Shown in pieces: positions 21,535 through 31,160 of a stretch of DNA of 57,787 nucleotides. Within the stretch, counting starts at the first letter, position 1; every line of letters begins with the position of its first letter. The notes under the pieces were generated by a model. That model was not told where the DNA came from, did not search any database, and saw only the letters and a program-made list of their open reading frames with translations. The position numbers and the translations under genes are program-made. Source of the stretch: Candidatus Amphrikana amoebophyrae (GTDB taxonomy: Bacteria > Chlamydiota > Chlamydiia > Chlamydiales > JACRBE01); assembly GCA_030408475.1 (NCBI GenBank), contig JAUHQG010000010.1:145752-203538 (forward strand). The letters are read 5' to 3'.

Positions 21535-22745
21535 AATGTCCAATTGAATCGGCCCCCGCCCAACTACCGGCTATTATAACTCGCGAACGAACCTATAGTT
21601 ACGGGGAACTCAATCAATTGATTAACGGGTTTTACTTTCAACTATCAAATCAAGACCTAACGATAAAAGCGACCCAAACAATTGAAACCGTACTCATTAT
21701 TTTTGCAGCCATTCGAAAAGGGGTCTCTATAACTTTATTGCCGCCTCAACAACCGAATGTGACTTACTTTGACCACCATAAACTTTCTAAGAAAAAAATA
21801 AAGCGAAAACCAACCTTACTTAACCCTGATCAAATAGCACTTATCTTTCAATCTTCTGGGTCTACAGGTAACCCAAAAAACATCCCTCTTACCAATAATA
21901 TCCTTCAAAAAAATGCATTAGGAGTGATCGAATATTTTAATCTTGACTCCCGCTCATCTTGGCACTTGTCTCTTCCCCTCTTCCATGTTGGTGGTATTGC
22001 TATTTTATTTCGATCTTTCATGGCACATGCCAAGGTGACTTGGGGAGAACAAAATAATTTAGCAAGCGATCTCGCTTTTTTCAAGCCATCGATTGTTTCA
22101 TTAGTCCCCACTCAACTTCATAGACTTTTACAAAACAAGCAAATCGAAAAAGAAACCATCTATTTAGTGGGAGGCGCACACACATCAGATAAACTAATTA
22201 AGCTCTCACAGTCAAAAAACATTAAACTCTATCTGACATACGGAATGACAGAAATGGGGTCTCTTATCACAGTTGGTTTATATTCATTAGGAAAACCCCT
22301 TAAATATCGCATGTTAAAACTAGCCCCTGACAATCAAATATTAGTTGGAGGAGCTACACTCTTTCAAAAAACTGAGTGGTTTCAAACAAGAGATTTAGGA
22401 CAACTTGATAAAAACGGGAATCTAATCATATTAGGCAGAATCAACCGAATGTTGATAAAAGGGGGCGAAAATATCCATCCAGAAGAAATAGAAGCAAAAC
22501 TATTATCTCTTGAAGGTGTTATAGAGGCGAAGGTTATTTCAAAAAAAGATGATGAATATGGAGAGGTTCCAATAGCTTTTGTAAACAGTGCGAAATTGAA
22601 TGAAGCTCAATTAAAAAAAGAACTTGAAAAAAGCATTCCTAAGTTTAAAATTCCTTCTAAAATATTTGAACTACCTAGCTACTTGGGCCTCAAAATTAAA
22701 CTAGATGATCTAAGAGCTTATTTAGCTGATCTGGAATCTCAATAG
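21531..22745 (+). CDS. menE: o-Succinylbenzoate-CoA ligase
   Basis: The 404-residue ANL-superfamily enzyme activates o-succinylbenzoate with ATP and CoA. It shows the phosphate loop QSSGSTGNPKNIPLTN (about residue 108), TYGMTEMGS (about 237), the hinge RDLGQLDKNG and GRINRMLIKGGENIHPEEIE near the C-terminal domain. The usual catalytic lysine near the end is probably in SKIFELPSYLGLKIK, which is a loose match. The protein is shorter than the 450-490 typical of MenE. It closes the plus-strand men cluster. Its last 50 bases overlap the convergent menI-like gene. Confidence 0.88.
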   Translation: MKCPIESAPAQLPAIITRERTYSYGELNQLINGFYFQLSNQDLTIKATQTIETVLIIFAAIRKGVSITLLPPQQPNVTYFDHHKLSKKKIKRKPTLLNPDQIALIFQSSGSTGNPKNIPLTNNILQKNALGVIEYFNLDSRSSWHLSLPLFHVGGIAILFRSFMAHAKVTWGEQNNLASDLAFFKPSIVSLVPTQLHRLLQNKQIEKETIYLVGGAHTSDKLIKLSQSKNIKLYLTYGMTEMGSLITVGLYSLGKPLKYRMLKLAPDNQILVGGATLFQKTEWFQTRDLGQLDKNGNLIILGRINRMLIKGGENIHPEEIEAKLLSLEGVIEAKVISKKDDEYGEVPIAFVNSAKLNEAQLKKELEKSIPKFKIPSKIFELPSYLGLKIKLDDLRAYLADLESQ

Positions 22746-23091
22746 ATTTATTTAATTTCTTGTCGACGACTACGTATACAATAAGGGTGTTAGCAGCTTC
22801 CTTTCCCGCTAGATTTAACTTTGAATGGATTTGGTAAGAACTTCTCCCTTTAGCTCCTAATTTAAGCTCTATTTCAATTTCATCATCAACTCGCAGTGGC
22901 AAGAGGATGTTAGATTCAGTATGTACAATTGGCGTTAAGAAAGGAAATTCTTCAATCAACTTTCGAACGCCCATATTATTTTCGCTGATCCACTCTTCAT
23001 AAGCTTCAGCCCCAAACTTCAAAATATTATTGAAATATATAACACCTGTAGAGTCAGTGTCTTGCACTGATATTCGTCTTTTGCTAATCAT
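22696..23091 (-). CDS. menI: Hotdog-fold thioesterase, probable DHNA-CoA hydrolase (MenI)
   Basis: This 131-residue protein has the 4-hydroxybenzoyl-CoA thioesterase signature: VQDTDSTGVIYFNNILKFG near the N-terminus, with the catalytic Asp, then the hotdog strands. Members of this family release 1,4-dihydroxy-2-naphthoate from its CoA ester between MenB and MenA. It is the only pathway step not on the plus strand, and its 3' end overlaps menE by 50 bases. Other acyl-CoA substrates, as for YbgC-type enzymes, are possible. The men context supports MenI. Confidence 0.75.
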   Translation of the reverse strand: MISKRRISVQDTDSTGVIYFNNILKFGAEAYEEWISENNMGVRKLIEEFPFLTPIVHTESNILLPLRVDDEIEIELKLGAKGRSSYQIHSKLNLAGKEAANTLIVYVVVDKKLNKSIEIPDQLNKLLDHLV

Positions 23092-23290
23092 TTTTTTAAC
23101 AAATATTTACAATATTAATTTTAAGTTAACTGAAAATAGTATAACTCTCTAAAATTGAAGAGTCAACTTGAAAAATTTCACCCAAAATCACCTGAGTTTC
23201 ATGATTAAATAAGTTATGTGGATTGTGCAAAATAGATGAGTCACTTATAATCTCGATGCATTAAGTAACAGTGTATTTAAGTGATAGTTT

Positions 23291-25330
23291 ATGACAAAAG
23301 CTCGAAAAACAGTTTCTAAAGCCCCTCTTAAGGACTTTTTGAATCTAAAAATCGATACCCTTGACCACTCTTTTCCGAAGGAAAGACATTCAACTCTATT
23401 TTTGAAACAGGGTGAAAACCTCCTTGCCAAAGGCGACCCTTCTGGTATTGATTTTTTTGAATATGCTGAAACGCTCGATCAATTAAACTTTGAAATGTTC
23501 ACTCAAATAGGACTATCTCTTACAGATTTAGCTGAAGAGAAAAATGAGATCAAATACTACCTGCTAGCAAATAAAAAATTTAAAGCTGCACTCAAACTCA
23601 ACGCTCAACACTTTCCTGCATGGCACCAATTAGCTCTCAATTTATTTAATTTAGGGGAAAAAACAGGTGAACACCATTACTATTTAGATGCCAAAGAGAA
23701 ATTTCAAAAGGCATTAGAACACAGCGATTTAATAGACAAAGATCTTACCTATGATTTGTATACTCAAATTGGCTCTAACATGTTTGAAATTGCCCTTCAT
23801 TCAGAAGAGATGAGTGACTTTAGTATTGCCATAGAAACTTACAATCAAGCTAAAGAGATGTATCCATCCCACACCAGTGAATTTTGGTATGAGTTTGGCC
23901 GCATTTGCCTACAATTTTCCCACCATATCGACGATGACCGCTTACTCATGCAAGCCATTGATTGTTTCGGAGCAGCCACAAAAATCAAACCTCAAGACTT
24001 TGACCAATGGTACTGCTTAGGTATCTCTTTAAAGACTTTATATGAATCCACTCATGATGAAGACCACTTTTCACGCGCGAATGAATGTTTCTCTTTTGCA
24101 GCAAAAATGGATCCAACTCATGGGGAAATGTGGCAAGAATGGGCCCAACTTTTAATGTACTCCGGTCGTCGACTTAAAGACATTAAAAGGCTCACCTCTG
24201 CTGTCGAAAAATGCTCACTGAGTGCTTCTTTAATTGAAGACTGCAGTATTATAAACTCCATATGGAGTGAATCACTTACTGTTTTAGGTGTATTACACGA
24301 CAATATAGATTACTTTCATCAAGCTGAAAATAGAGTTATAGAGGCGTTAGGTAAACACGGCCCCCTCCCTTGCCTACTCCATGCCCACGGATTTTGCCTA
24401 TTTGGATTGGGAAAATACTTCAACGATCTTGATTACTATTACCAGGCAATTGAAAAGTTTCAAGAAGGGCTGTCACTAGACAGAACCTCTCATGAGCTAT
24501 GGTATGCAATCGGTCACACTTATGCAATCGTTGCAAATATTGAAAAAAACGAAGAGATGTTCAACCAAGCTCTTTCTTTTTTCAAAAAAGCGATCCACTT
24601 GAAACCGCTAAGTCTCTATTTATATGAAACAGGCCTCTCTTTTTATAAATTAAGTGAGTTAGATAGCTCAAAAGTGTCCATTCAAATGGCTCTTTTTCAC
24701 TATGAACAGGCGATCAGTAAGCAAAAAAGCACCGTTTATTTACATCCAGACTGGCTTTTCCAATATGCTGTAGCTTTAGATTCATATGCCGACCAAACTG
24801 AAGATGATACATTTTATGTCAAAGCAATTGAAATACTTTCCCATGTTTTAGTCACCGATCCAGATCACCCTGATATCCATCATAAACTGGGACTTGTATA
24901 TACTCATTTAGCTGAACTTACCTTGGAAAAAGAGACCTACGTGAAAGCTCTTTTTCACTACCAATTAGCCTATCAAAAAGGTGAAGAGAATGATGTATTA
25001 CTTCTTGATTGGGGATTATCTCTTATTAATTATTCTGAATGTTTAGAATTAGCGGAAGAATCAGAAGCTATCTTAATGGAAGCCGAATATAAAATGATTC
25101 AATCAGCCAAACTAGGTAATGTTCACGCATACTATCACCTATCATGTCTATATTCTATTAAGTCAGAAATAGACAAAGGGATGATTTTCCTTGCAAAAGC
25201 TCAAGAATTCGACTCACTTCCTACTTTGGATGAAATGCTCGATGACACTTGGCTTGAAAATCTACGCTCTACATCGCAATTTGAACAGTTTTTATCAACT
25301 ATTGAGACAAAAGTAGAAGAAGAACTTTAA
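23291..25330 (+). CDS. Large TPR-like repeat protein
   Basis: The 679-residue soluble protein is built almost wholly from degenerate tetratricopeptide-type helical pairs. Recurrent units have a YY-A-E-KF--AL pattern followed by W--LG---L, for example at about residues 90, 128, 200, 235, 355-400 and 490-560. No signal peptide, membrane segment or enzymatic domain is seen. TPR proteins act as scaffolds; in Chlamydiae they include secretion chaperones and regulators, but nothing ties this one to a given partner. It precedes yidC by 60 bases in the same direction and may share its transcript. Upstream is a 199-base gap with no feature I can name. Confidence 0.75.
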   Translation: MTKARKTVSKAPLKDFLNLKIDTLDHSFPKERHSTLFLKQGENLLAKGDPSGIDFFEYAETLDQLNFEMFTQIGLSLTDLAEEKNEIKYYLLANKKFKAALKLNAQHFPAWHQLALNLFNLGEKTGEHHYYLDAKEKFQKALEHSDLIDKDLTYDLYTQIGSNMFEIALHSEEMSDFSIAIETYNQAKEMYPSHTSEFWYEFGRICLQFSHHIDDDRLLMQAIDCFGAATKIKPQDFDQWYCLGISLKTLYESTHDEDHFSRANECFSFAAKMDPTHGEMWQEWAQLLMYSGRRLKDIKRLTSAVEKCSLSASLIEDCSIINSIWSESLTVLGVLHDNIDYFHQAENRVIEALGKHGPLPCLLHAHGFCLFGLGKYFNDLDYYYQAIEKFQEGLSLDRTSHELWYAIGHTYAIVANIEKNEEMFNQALSFFKKAIHLKPLSLYLYETGLSFYKLSELDSSKVSIQMALFHYEQAISKQKSTVYLHPDWLFQYAVALDSYADQTEDDTFYVKAIEILSHVLVTDPDHPDIHHKLGLVYTHLAELTLEKETYVKALFHYQLAYQKGEENDVLLLDWGLSLINYSECLELAEESEAILMEAEYKMIQSAKLGNVHAYYHLSCLYSIKSEIDKGMIFLAKAQEFDSLPTLDEMLDDTWLENLRSTSQFEQFLSTIETKVEEEL

Positions 25331-25390
25331 TCAAAAGCTTTAATTTGTTACCATGATTCTTTGCCAAACTACTACCTATTAGCGGAGCTT

Positions 25391-27784
25391 ATGGACAAAC
25401 GCAATCTGATTTTCATTTTCGTACTTACAATGCTTTTTTTCGGAGTGAATCAATATTTCTCAAAAAAAGGGACTGAAAATAATGTAGCCAAGACTCAAGT
25501 GACTGAATCTTTAACTACCCCAACTCAAGAATTAAAAGCTCAAGTGGCTCCGATTCAATCGTTCCCTTTAGTAGAATTGTATAAAGATAAAGAATTAGCT
25601 GAAAAGCTAATGCTTTCTCTAAACTTTGGGCAAACCTACCTCACCTCTTTTGAAACTAAGGAAATACCTAAGACCGCTTACATTAAAAACGGACAAAGCG
25701 TAAAAGAAGCTCACCTAATATTCCACAGTGACAGCGGACTTTCTTACTACAGCTCCAATCCTGAGAAGGCACTTCAAACTACATTCTTGCCTCAAGTTGG
25801 CAAAGTACCACTTCAACTCATTTCTTTCTCAGAAGCTACACCAACAGTTTCACTTGGTGAATATAATAATGGTCAACTTAACTTCCCTGTAAAAACCCCA
25901 GACTTCGACTCAATAGCTTTATTTGAGTCTGGAAATGAATATATTCCTGTAGGCTACTACAGCAGCAAAACAAAACAGTTTAAATTACTTTCAGAGTTTG
26001 ATGCGCTTAAACCTTTACTCAGCTTTAAACCAATGACTACCGCTGCAGCCACTAACTCAGTGGAAAAATTCTATGTTTTAGAAAATGACACCCAACAAAT
26101 TGTCTTTTCAAACATAGGCGGGGCAATTGCTGAAATCAATCTTCCTTTTGAATCAAAAGTAGACCAAGAAAGTGTTGTTAAAGAGATCAATTTTGACAGA
26201 ATAATTGAAAAAAGACATACAACAAATAGCTTATTTCCACTAAGCCCTTATTTTATAGCAGGAACTGACGGAAAATCTGAGCAAAAAAATCCGACAAAAG
26301 GGGGCTACTACCCATTACTACGTCGCGACCTAAAAACTGATACTGGCAAAGATTTGTCCGATATCACCCCTAACTTTTATGCAATGAGCTTAATAAGTGA
26401 AGATGAAGACCTTTCCGACACACTCTTTAAAGTTAAAGAATTTACTAAAAAATCAATTGTTTTCGAATCTATTCAAAATAAAAGAAGGATCACTAAGACA
26501 TACTCGTTTCCAAAAGAAGGCGCTGATGCTCCATATTGTATTAATGCCTCAATTCAAATTGATGGAGATGCAAGAGGATTTTGGATTAATAGCGGCATAC
26601 CTGAAGTTGAAATTATCTCTCGAGCATTTAACCCTGTTTTGAAATACCGAACTCTTAAAGGAAATAAAACGGTTGTCGATAAACTTTCCCTACCAAAGAC
26701 ATCCACCACATTAAGTAATGTTCAGCCCTATTGGGTTGCTAATACTAATGGTTTTTTCGGTCTCATCATGGATCCTTTAACTGAAGTTAAACCTGGCGTT
26801 AAAGCTTCGCTTGTTCCCGGTGATTTAGCTACAACGAGACTCTCCCTAATTGATTCAGAGTACGACTTATACCCCCCATCTAAATACCCTGGGTATGAAG
26901 TTATGCTGCCTCTTCATAAATCATCCAAAAAAGTGGACTTTCGTCTTTACGCCGGACCTTTAGAAAATAGCATTCTGACAAAAGTAGATGAAACTTACTC
27001 TAACTTAACTGGATCTAATCCAGACTATAAAGCAGCAAGATCATTTCACGGTTTCTTCTCTTTTATTTCAGAGCCTTTTGCTAAGTTTTTATTTATTATT
27101 TTGAATTTATTCCATTCGTTCACCCACTCATGGGGATTTTCAATCATCTTACTCACTATTGTGTTAAGAGCTCTGATGTATCCATTGAACGCTTGGTCAT
27201 TTAAATCAACAGCAAGGATGCAATTATTAGCTCCAAAGCTAAAAATTGTTCAGGAAAAATTTAAGAAAGATCCAAAACGCTTGCAAATGGAGATGATCAA
27301 ACTCTACAAAGTAAACAAGGCTAATCCATTCTCTGGTTGTTTACCACTACTGATCCAAATGCCATTTTTAATTGGAATGTTCGATCTTCTTAAGTCAACA
27401 TTTGGGCTTCGTGGAGCTTCATTTATACCTGGTTGGATAAATGACCTAGCAGCCCCTGATGTACTCTTCACATGGAGCTACCCAATTTTCTTCATTGGCA
27501 ATTCATTTCACCTACTACCATTTATTTTAGGTGCCATCATGTTCGTCCAACAAAAAGTGATGACTAAAATGAAAGGTGGAGAAATGAGTGAGCAACAAAA
27601 GCAACAGCAAAAAATGGGAACAGTCATGACAATTGGCTTCACCTTCTTATTCTACCACTTCCCTTCAGGTTTAAACCTATACTGGATATCCTCTTCAATA
27701 TTAGGGATATTACAACAGTGGTACACAAATAAGAGTGTAGCAACACAAGGATTAACTCCATCTACACCTGCCAAAACTAAATAG
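25391..27784 (+). CDS. yidC: Membrane protein insertase YidC/OxaA
   Basis: The 797-residue insertase has an N-terminal membrane helix (residues 5-20), a very large periplasmic domain (about 21-550), and then the conserved hydrophobic core: WGFSIILLTIVLRALMYPLN, the coiled KLKIVQEKFKKDPKRLQMEM, NPFSGCLPLLIQMPF, and two or three further helices. YidC inserts and folds inner-membrane proteins alone or with Sec. The size resembles the long chlamydial form (about 790) rather than the 548 of E. coli. ATG at 25391 was chosen: GGAG lies four bases upstream and translation from there begins MDKRNL, the standard YidC N-terminus. A strong terminator follows. Confidence 0.94.
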   Translation: MDKRNLIFIFVLTMLFFGVNQYFSKKGTENNVAKTQVTESLTTPTQELKAQVAPIQSFPLVELYKDKELAEKLMLSLNFGQTYLTSFETKEIPKTAYIKNGQSVKEAHLIFHSDSGLSYYSSNPEKALQTTFLPQVGKVPLQLISFSEATPTVSLGEYNNGQLNFPVKTPDFDSIALFESGNEYIPVGYYSSKTKQFKLLSEFDALKPLLSFKPMTTAAATNSVEKFYVLENDTQQIVFSNIGGAIAEINLPFESKVDQESVVKEINFDRIIEKRHTTNSLFPLSPYFIAGTDGKSEQKNPTKGGYYPLLRRDLKTDTGKDLSDITPNFYAMSLISEDEDLSDTLFKVKEFTKKSIVFESIQNKRRITKTYSFPKEGADAPYCINASIQIDGDARGFWINSGIPEVEIISRAFNPVLKYRTLKGNKTVVDKLSLPKTSTTLSNVQPYWVANTNGFFGLIMDPLTEVKPGVKASLVPGDLATTRLSLIDSEYDLYPPSKYPGYEVMLPLHKSSKKVDFRLYAGPLENSILTKVDETYSNLTGSNPDYKAARSFHGFFSFISEPFAKFLFIILNLFHSFTHSWGFSIILLTIVLRALMYPLNAWSFKSTARMQLLAPKLKIVQEKFKKDPKRLQMEMIKLYKVNKANPFSGCLPLLIQMPFLIGMFDLLKSTFGLRGASFIPGWINDLAAPDVLFTWSYPIFFIGNSFHLLPFILGAIMFVQQKVMTKMKGGEMSEQQKQQQKMGTVMTIGFTFLFYHFPSGLNLYWISSSILGILQQWYTNKSVATQGLTPSTPAKTK

Positions 27785-27813
27785 GCTGTTTAGAAATAAA
27801 CTCTTATACTAAA

Positions 27814-27857
27814 ACACCGGCTTTTTGTGATCTTTTACAAAAAGCCGGTGTGTTTTT
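27814..27857. terminator. Strong bidirectional terminator after yidC
   Basis: ACACCGGCTTTTTGT (27814-27828) and its perfect complement (27837-27851) form a 15-base-pair stem with an eight-base loop, followed by GTTTTTT on the plus strand. On the minus strand the stem is followed by TTTTAGT. It separates yidC from the convergent unknown gene at 27863. Confidence 0.9.
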
Positions 27858-27862
27858 TACTT

Positions 27863-28549
27863 TTACCCAATAGTAGTCTTAACATCACCCCTATCATCTA
27901 TTGAAATAATCACTCTAGTTGGTCTTACGAAATCACTCCTCTCGCCAATCCTAGCAAGCAGAGCTTCAGCTTTAGCCACTATAGAAGTCACTCTTAGCTT
28001 TTTTCTCTCAAACACTGCTTGTATAGTTTTAAGCTTTGCCCTGTTTTTAGCATTACACTTTAAACTTAAAGTATTCAAAAAAAATATGAACTCCTTGCTA
28101 AATACTTCAGAAAAGAAAATTCTAGTCGCATACTCTACTTTGAAATAGCCTATGTACTTTACTATAGCTGTATATTCCTCTTGCGTTGCTTCTTCAGTAA
28201 ATAATGCCATTGACCTCTCCTCTTTCTCTTCTGAGTAAAGGTTTGCAAAAAAAGAAGTAAACTTCATTAATGCTATTTTTTCAGGCTGCGATAACTTTGA
28301 GTTAAAGGTATTAATTTTCACATAATCTACTGAATGCGCTAACTGGGCAATCATTTTTGATTTACCTACTGTATAATATTTATGAGTGCCAGGATCTTGA
28401 ACTCGATAGCCCCAACAGCAGAAACATCTTTTAACTAATTGTAATTTACCATCAATTTTACCTTGAGCAAATCTATGTAAATGAAGTCGAGGAGTATCAC
28501 CACAATAATACCCTTTTACTGAAACAACTGAACTTGGTGAAACAGACAT
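27863..28549 (-). CDS. Unknown protein, paralogue of the gene at 28625
   Basis: The 228-residue protein matches no family I know. It shares with its upstream neighbour an N-terminal motif (CFCCWGYR then Y-TVGKSKMIAQLAHSVDYV) and a C-terminal helical motif (FIFFLNTLSLKCNAKNRAKL followed by FERKK). No signal peptide or membrane helix is seen, although the segment before WGYR is cysteine-rich. The start is supported by AGGAG six bases before the ATG. The two genes lie 75 bases apart in one direction between yidC and dnaA, apparently an insertion in a conserved chlamydial neighbourhood. An effector role is possible but unproven. Confidence 0.6.
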   Translation of the reverse strand: MSVSPSSVVSVKGYYCGDTPRLHLHRFAQGKIDGKLQLVKRCFCCWGYRVQDPGTHKYYTVGKSKMIAQLAHSVDYVKINTFNSKLSQPEKIALMKFTSFFANLYSEEKEERSMALFTEEATQEEYTAIVKYIGYFKVEYATRIFFSEVFSKEFIFFLNTLSLKCNAKNRAKLKTIQAVFERKKLRVTSIVAKAEALLARIGERSDFVRPTRVIISIDDRGDVKTTIG

Positions 28550-28624
28550 AAATAGCTCCTGATTTAAATTTTAGAAATTATAGCACAAAACATAAAAAAA
28601 AACTACTTATGTTTGCAGCAGATC

Positions 28625-29401
28625 TTATAGAGAGCAGTTATACCGCTGTGGAACATTTATATTTGTAAAAGCAGAATGAACGGATGGCGTTAATCTACCC
28701 TCAACTTGAAAACCATGCTCTCTATCAACCCCTATGATAGTTGACGCAGCTCGGAATCTAACTCTCCTTACTGACGCAGAGAGCTCCTCTTTAGCTCTTA
28801 AAACTCCAAGAAAAGATTCCAAATCTTTTACTAACCCAACTATAGCTCGCTTCCTAATCTCAAACATTGCCATCATTCTTTTTAATTTAAATTTCTGACT
28901 CTTATTGCATTTCGATCTCAACTGACTAACAAAACTTAAGAATTCTACTTGGGCTTTATCATCAAAAAACACTTTCAATGACTCCATGGCCTTTAATTCA
29001 TTTATATATTCTGGGACGTGTTTATATACTTGAACTCTAAATGGAAGAGATAAATTGCAATATTGAACAAGTTGAGTAAAGGAATTTGATTCACATACAA
29101 AAGCATCTACAACTTTGGGTATCACATGCCTACCTTTATTAAATATAAAAACATCTTTGCTATCAAAAAACACCCGATCAACTGATTTAGTAAGCGCTGC
29201 TATCATTTGATCTTTAGTGATTATTATTAGCTTATACCTATTCTGTAATCTTGATTTGTATCCCCAAGTATAACAATTTATTTTGGTAAAAGTTAATCCA
29301 GATGAAGAAATACTTTTTGCAAAATAATCTAAGTTTTCACATTGATCTAAATCAGTATACATATCCGCAAAAGAAAAACCACTTAGCGGTTTAATTGACA
29401 T
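28625..29401 (-). CDS. Unknown protein, paralogue of the gene at 27863
   Basis: The 258-residue protein has CYTWGYKSRLQNRY followed by TKDQMIAALTKSVDRVFF, and later FLSFVSQLRSKCNKSQKFKL followed by MFEIRKR. Both blocks align with the neighbouring gene, so the pair arose by duplication. About 30 additional residues extend the C-terminus. It is soluble, with no signal peptide. AGGGG precedes the ATG at good distance. The function is unknown. The dnaA gene is divergent from it across a 343-base gap. Confidence 0.6.
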   Translation of the reverse strand: MSIKPLSGFSFADMYTDLDQCENLDYFAKSISSSGLTFTKINCYTWGYKSRLQNRYKLIIITKDQMIAALTKSVDRVFFDSKDVFIFNKGRHVIPKVVDAFVCESNSFTQLVQYCNLSLPFRVQVYKHVPEYINELKAMESLKVFFDDKAQVEFLSFVSQLRSKCNKSQKFKLKRMMAMFEIRKRAIVGLVKDLESFLGVLRAKEELSASVRRVRFRAASTIIGVDREHGFQVEGRLTPSVHSAFTNINVPQRYNCSL

Positions 29402-29744
29402 GAAAATTCCCCTGAAAAATTTAAATAATTATACCAATCTCAATCGATCTCATCAATACAAAATTCCTTCTTTTTTATAATTTACTCCATAATAAACTCA
29501 ACAAAGAAAATATTAACTATAAATAAGTTCAACACCACCCTGTGAACCCCTTTTTCTCTCTATTCGTAAAATCATCCACAAAATGTAACAATGTTTAAAC
29601 TCAACTAACTCGCTCTGATTTAGTGAATTACCTGATACTTTATTTTTTTTAGACAAGTTTTTAACATATTTTGTGTTGAAAACTTGTTTAAAAAGCGCTT
29701 CTCAGCTACATTTAAGAGGTAATAGTCTAACAGGGCATTTATAC
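29402..29744. other. Gene-free region upstream of dnaA
   Basis: This 343-base AT-rich gap separates two divergent genes. It probably holds promoters for both. A single near match to a DnaA box (TCATCCACA, 29572-29580, one mismatch to TTATCCACA) is present, but no box cluster, so there is no good case for an origin. The AGGG at 29732-29735 is the likely dnaA ribosome binding site. I see nothing else that I can name. Confidence 0.5.
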
Positions 29745-31118
29745 ATGATGCAGGCATGGGATGATTTTATAGCATCCCTAGAAAAAGATTTAGGTTCGCC
29801 CACCATTTTAAAATGGGTGAAACCGATTAAACTTCTCAAATTTGATGCTGGAAATGTCTATTTAGAGGCGAAAGACTCTTTCCAAGCAATGTGGTTTGAA
29901 GAGCACATTCTCCCAAAGGCAAAAAAAGGGCTTATCAATAATAACGGACGACCTATTAAGGTACATCTTGCTATATTTGATCAATATAAGTCTAAAAATG
30001 CCAAAAGAGAAGAACCGAAACAATCGATGGAAGAGACGATCAATTTTCTCCCTGATCGCCTCGAACCATCCTGTACTTTTGAGCAATTTATCCCTGGGAA
30101 TGAAAATCTTGTCCCCTATCAAATATTATGTAAACTTACAGGTTTTAACCCCGACGGATATAAACTAGAAACCCCTTCATTAAAAAGCGCAACTTACAAT
30201 CCTATTTTCATTCATGGAAAAAGTGGAACTGGCAAAACACATCTTCTTATGTCAGCAGCTTCTACTTTGCAAGCGCGTGGAGTCAATGCTTTTTATGTGA
30301 AGGCAGAAACATTTACTCAACATGTCGTTTTTGCAATTAGAATGGGCAAGATGCAAGAATTTAGACAAGCATATCGACATGTCGATGTTCTGCTGATAGA
30401 TGGCGCTCAAATTTTAGCGCGAAAAAATGCGACCCAAGAAGAGCTATTTCATACTTTTAATACTTTACACACTGCTTCAAAGCAAATCATAATCAGCGCT
30501 AATATGGCACCTCGATTTTTAGAAAATATTGAAGACAGGCTAATTTCAAGATTTGAATGGGGTTTATCTCTTCCTCTTGAAAAAGTACATGCAATGAATG
30601 AATTAGAGAACATATTAAGGAAACGAACTGAGCTATATAGATTTCCTCTTAAACAAGATGTAATTGAGTATTTGATGAAGCAGTTTCCTAATGCTAAATC
30701 TCTTTCTGGAGCTATTGAAACCCTCAATTTCAAATCTCAACTCGACAATAAGTCTACTCATGCCATGCTGGAGCTTGGGGAAGTAAAAAGCTATCTATAT
30801 AAGCTGATAGAAGAAGAAGCTCGCGAAAAACTCACCCATGAGAAAATATTAACAATGGTTGCTGAAAACTTTGGCGTAAAAATTGAAGATATTACTGGAA
30901 AGTCCCAAAGTCGTGACTCTGTCTTACCAAGACAAATAGCAATGTATTTACTACGTAAAGAGCTATCTATGCCTTTTGTTAAAATTGGGCATGTCTTTTC
31001 TCGTGACCACTCAACTGTTATGTCGAGCATTAAAAATATTACGAAAAGCTTAGAAAGTAAAAATAAAGAAGTTGCTTCTCATCTTACAGACATTCAGCGC
31101 AAAATCGTTAATTTCTAA
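29745..31118 (+). CDS. dnaA: Chromosomal replication initiator DnaA
   Basis: The 457-residue initiator has the four DnaA domains: an N-terminal interaction domain beginning MMQAWDDF, a short linker, the AAA+ domain with Walker A GKSGTGKTHL (about residue 155), the arginine-finger region EDRLISRF, and the DNA-binding domain with RDHSTVM. Walker B reads VLLIDGAQIL; the second Asp of the usual LLIDDIQF is Gly. DnaA opens the origin in its ATP form. Chlamydiae carry two DnaA paralogues, and the yidC neighbourhood matches the first. ATG at 29745 or 29748 fits the family's N-terminus; the frame extends upstream to 29673 without support. Confidence 0.92.
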   Translation: MMQAWDDFIASLEKDLGSPTILKWVKPIKLLKFDAGNVYLEAKDSFQAMWFEEHILPKAKKGLINNNGRPIKVHLAIFDQYKSKNAKREEPKQSMEETINFLPDRLEPSCTFEQFIPGNENLVPYQILCKLTGFNPDGYKLETPSLKSATYNPIFIHGKSGTGKTHLLMSAASTLQARGVNAFYVKAETFTQHVVFAIRMGKMQEFRQAYRHVDVLLIDGAQILARKNATQEELFHTFNTLHTASKQIIISANMAPRFLENIEDRLISRFEWGLSLPLEKVHAMNELENILRKRTELYRFPLKQDVIEYLMKQFPNAKSLSGAIETLNFKSQLDNKSTHAMLELGEVKSYLYKLIEEEAREKLTHEKILTMVAENFGVKIEDITGKSQSRDSVLPRQIAMYLLRKELSMPFVKIGHVFSRDHSTVMSSIKNITKSLESKNKEVASHLTDIQRKIVNF

Positions 31119-31160
31119 AACAGACCCCGCCCTATTTTAACATTGTTTTAATGCAAAAAA

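Noticed and set aside
29402..29744. Possible replication origin upstream of dnaA
   Set aside because: Only one near match to a DnaA box was seen and no cluster or typical unwinding element. Chlamydial origins, as I recall, are not placed beside dnaA.
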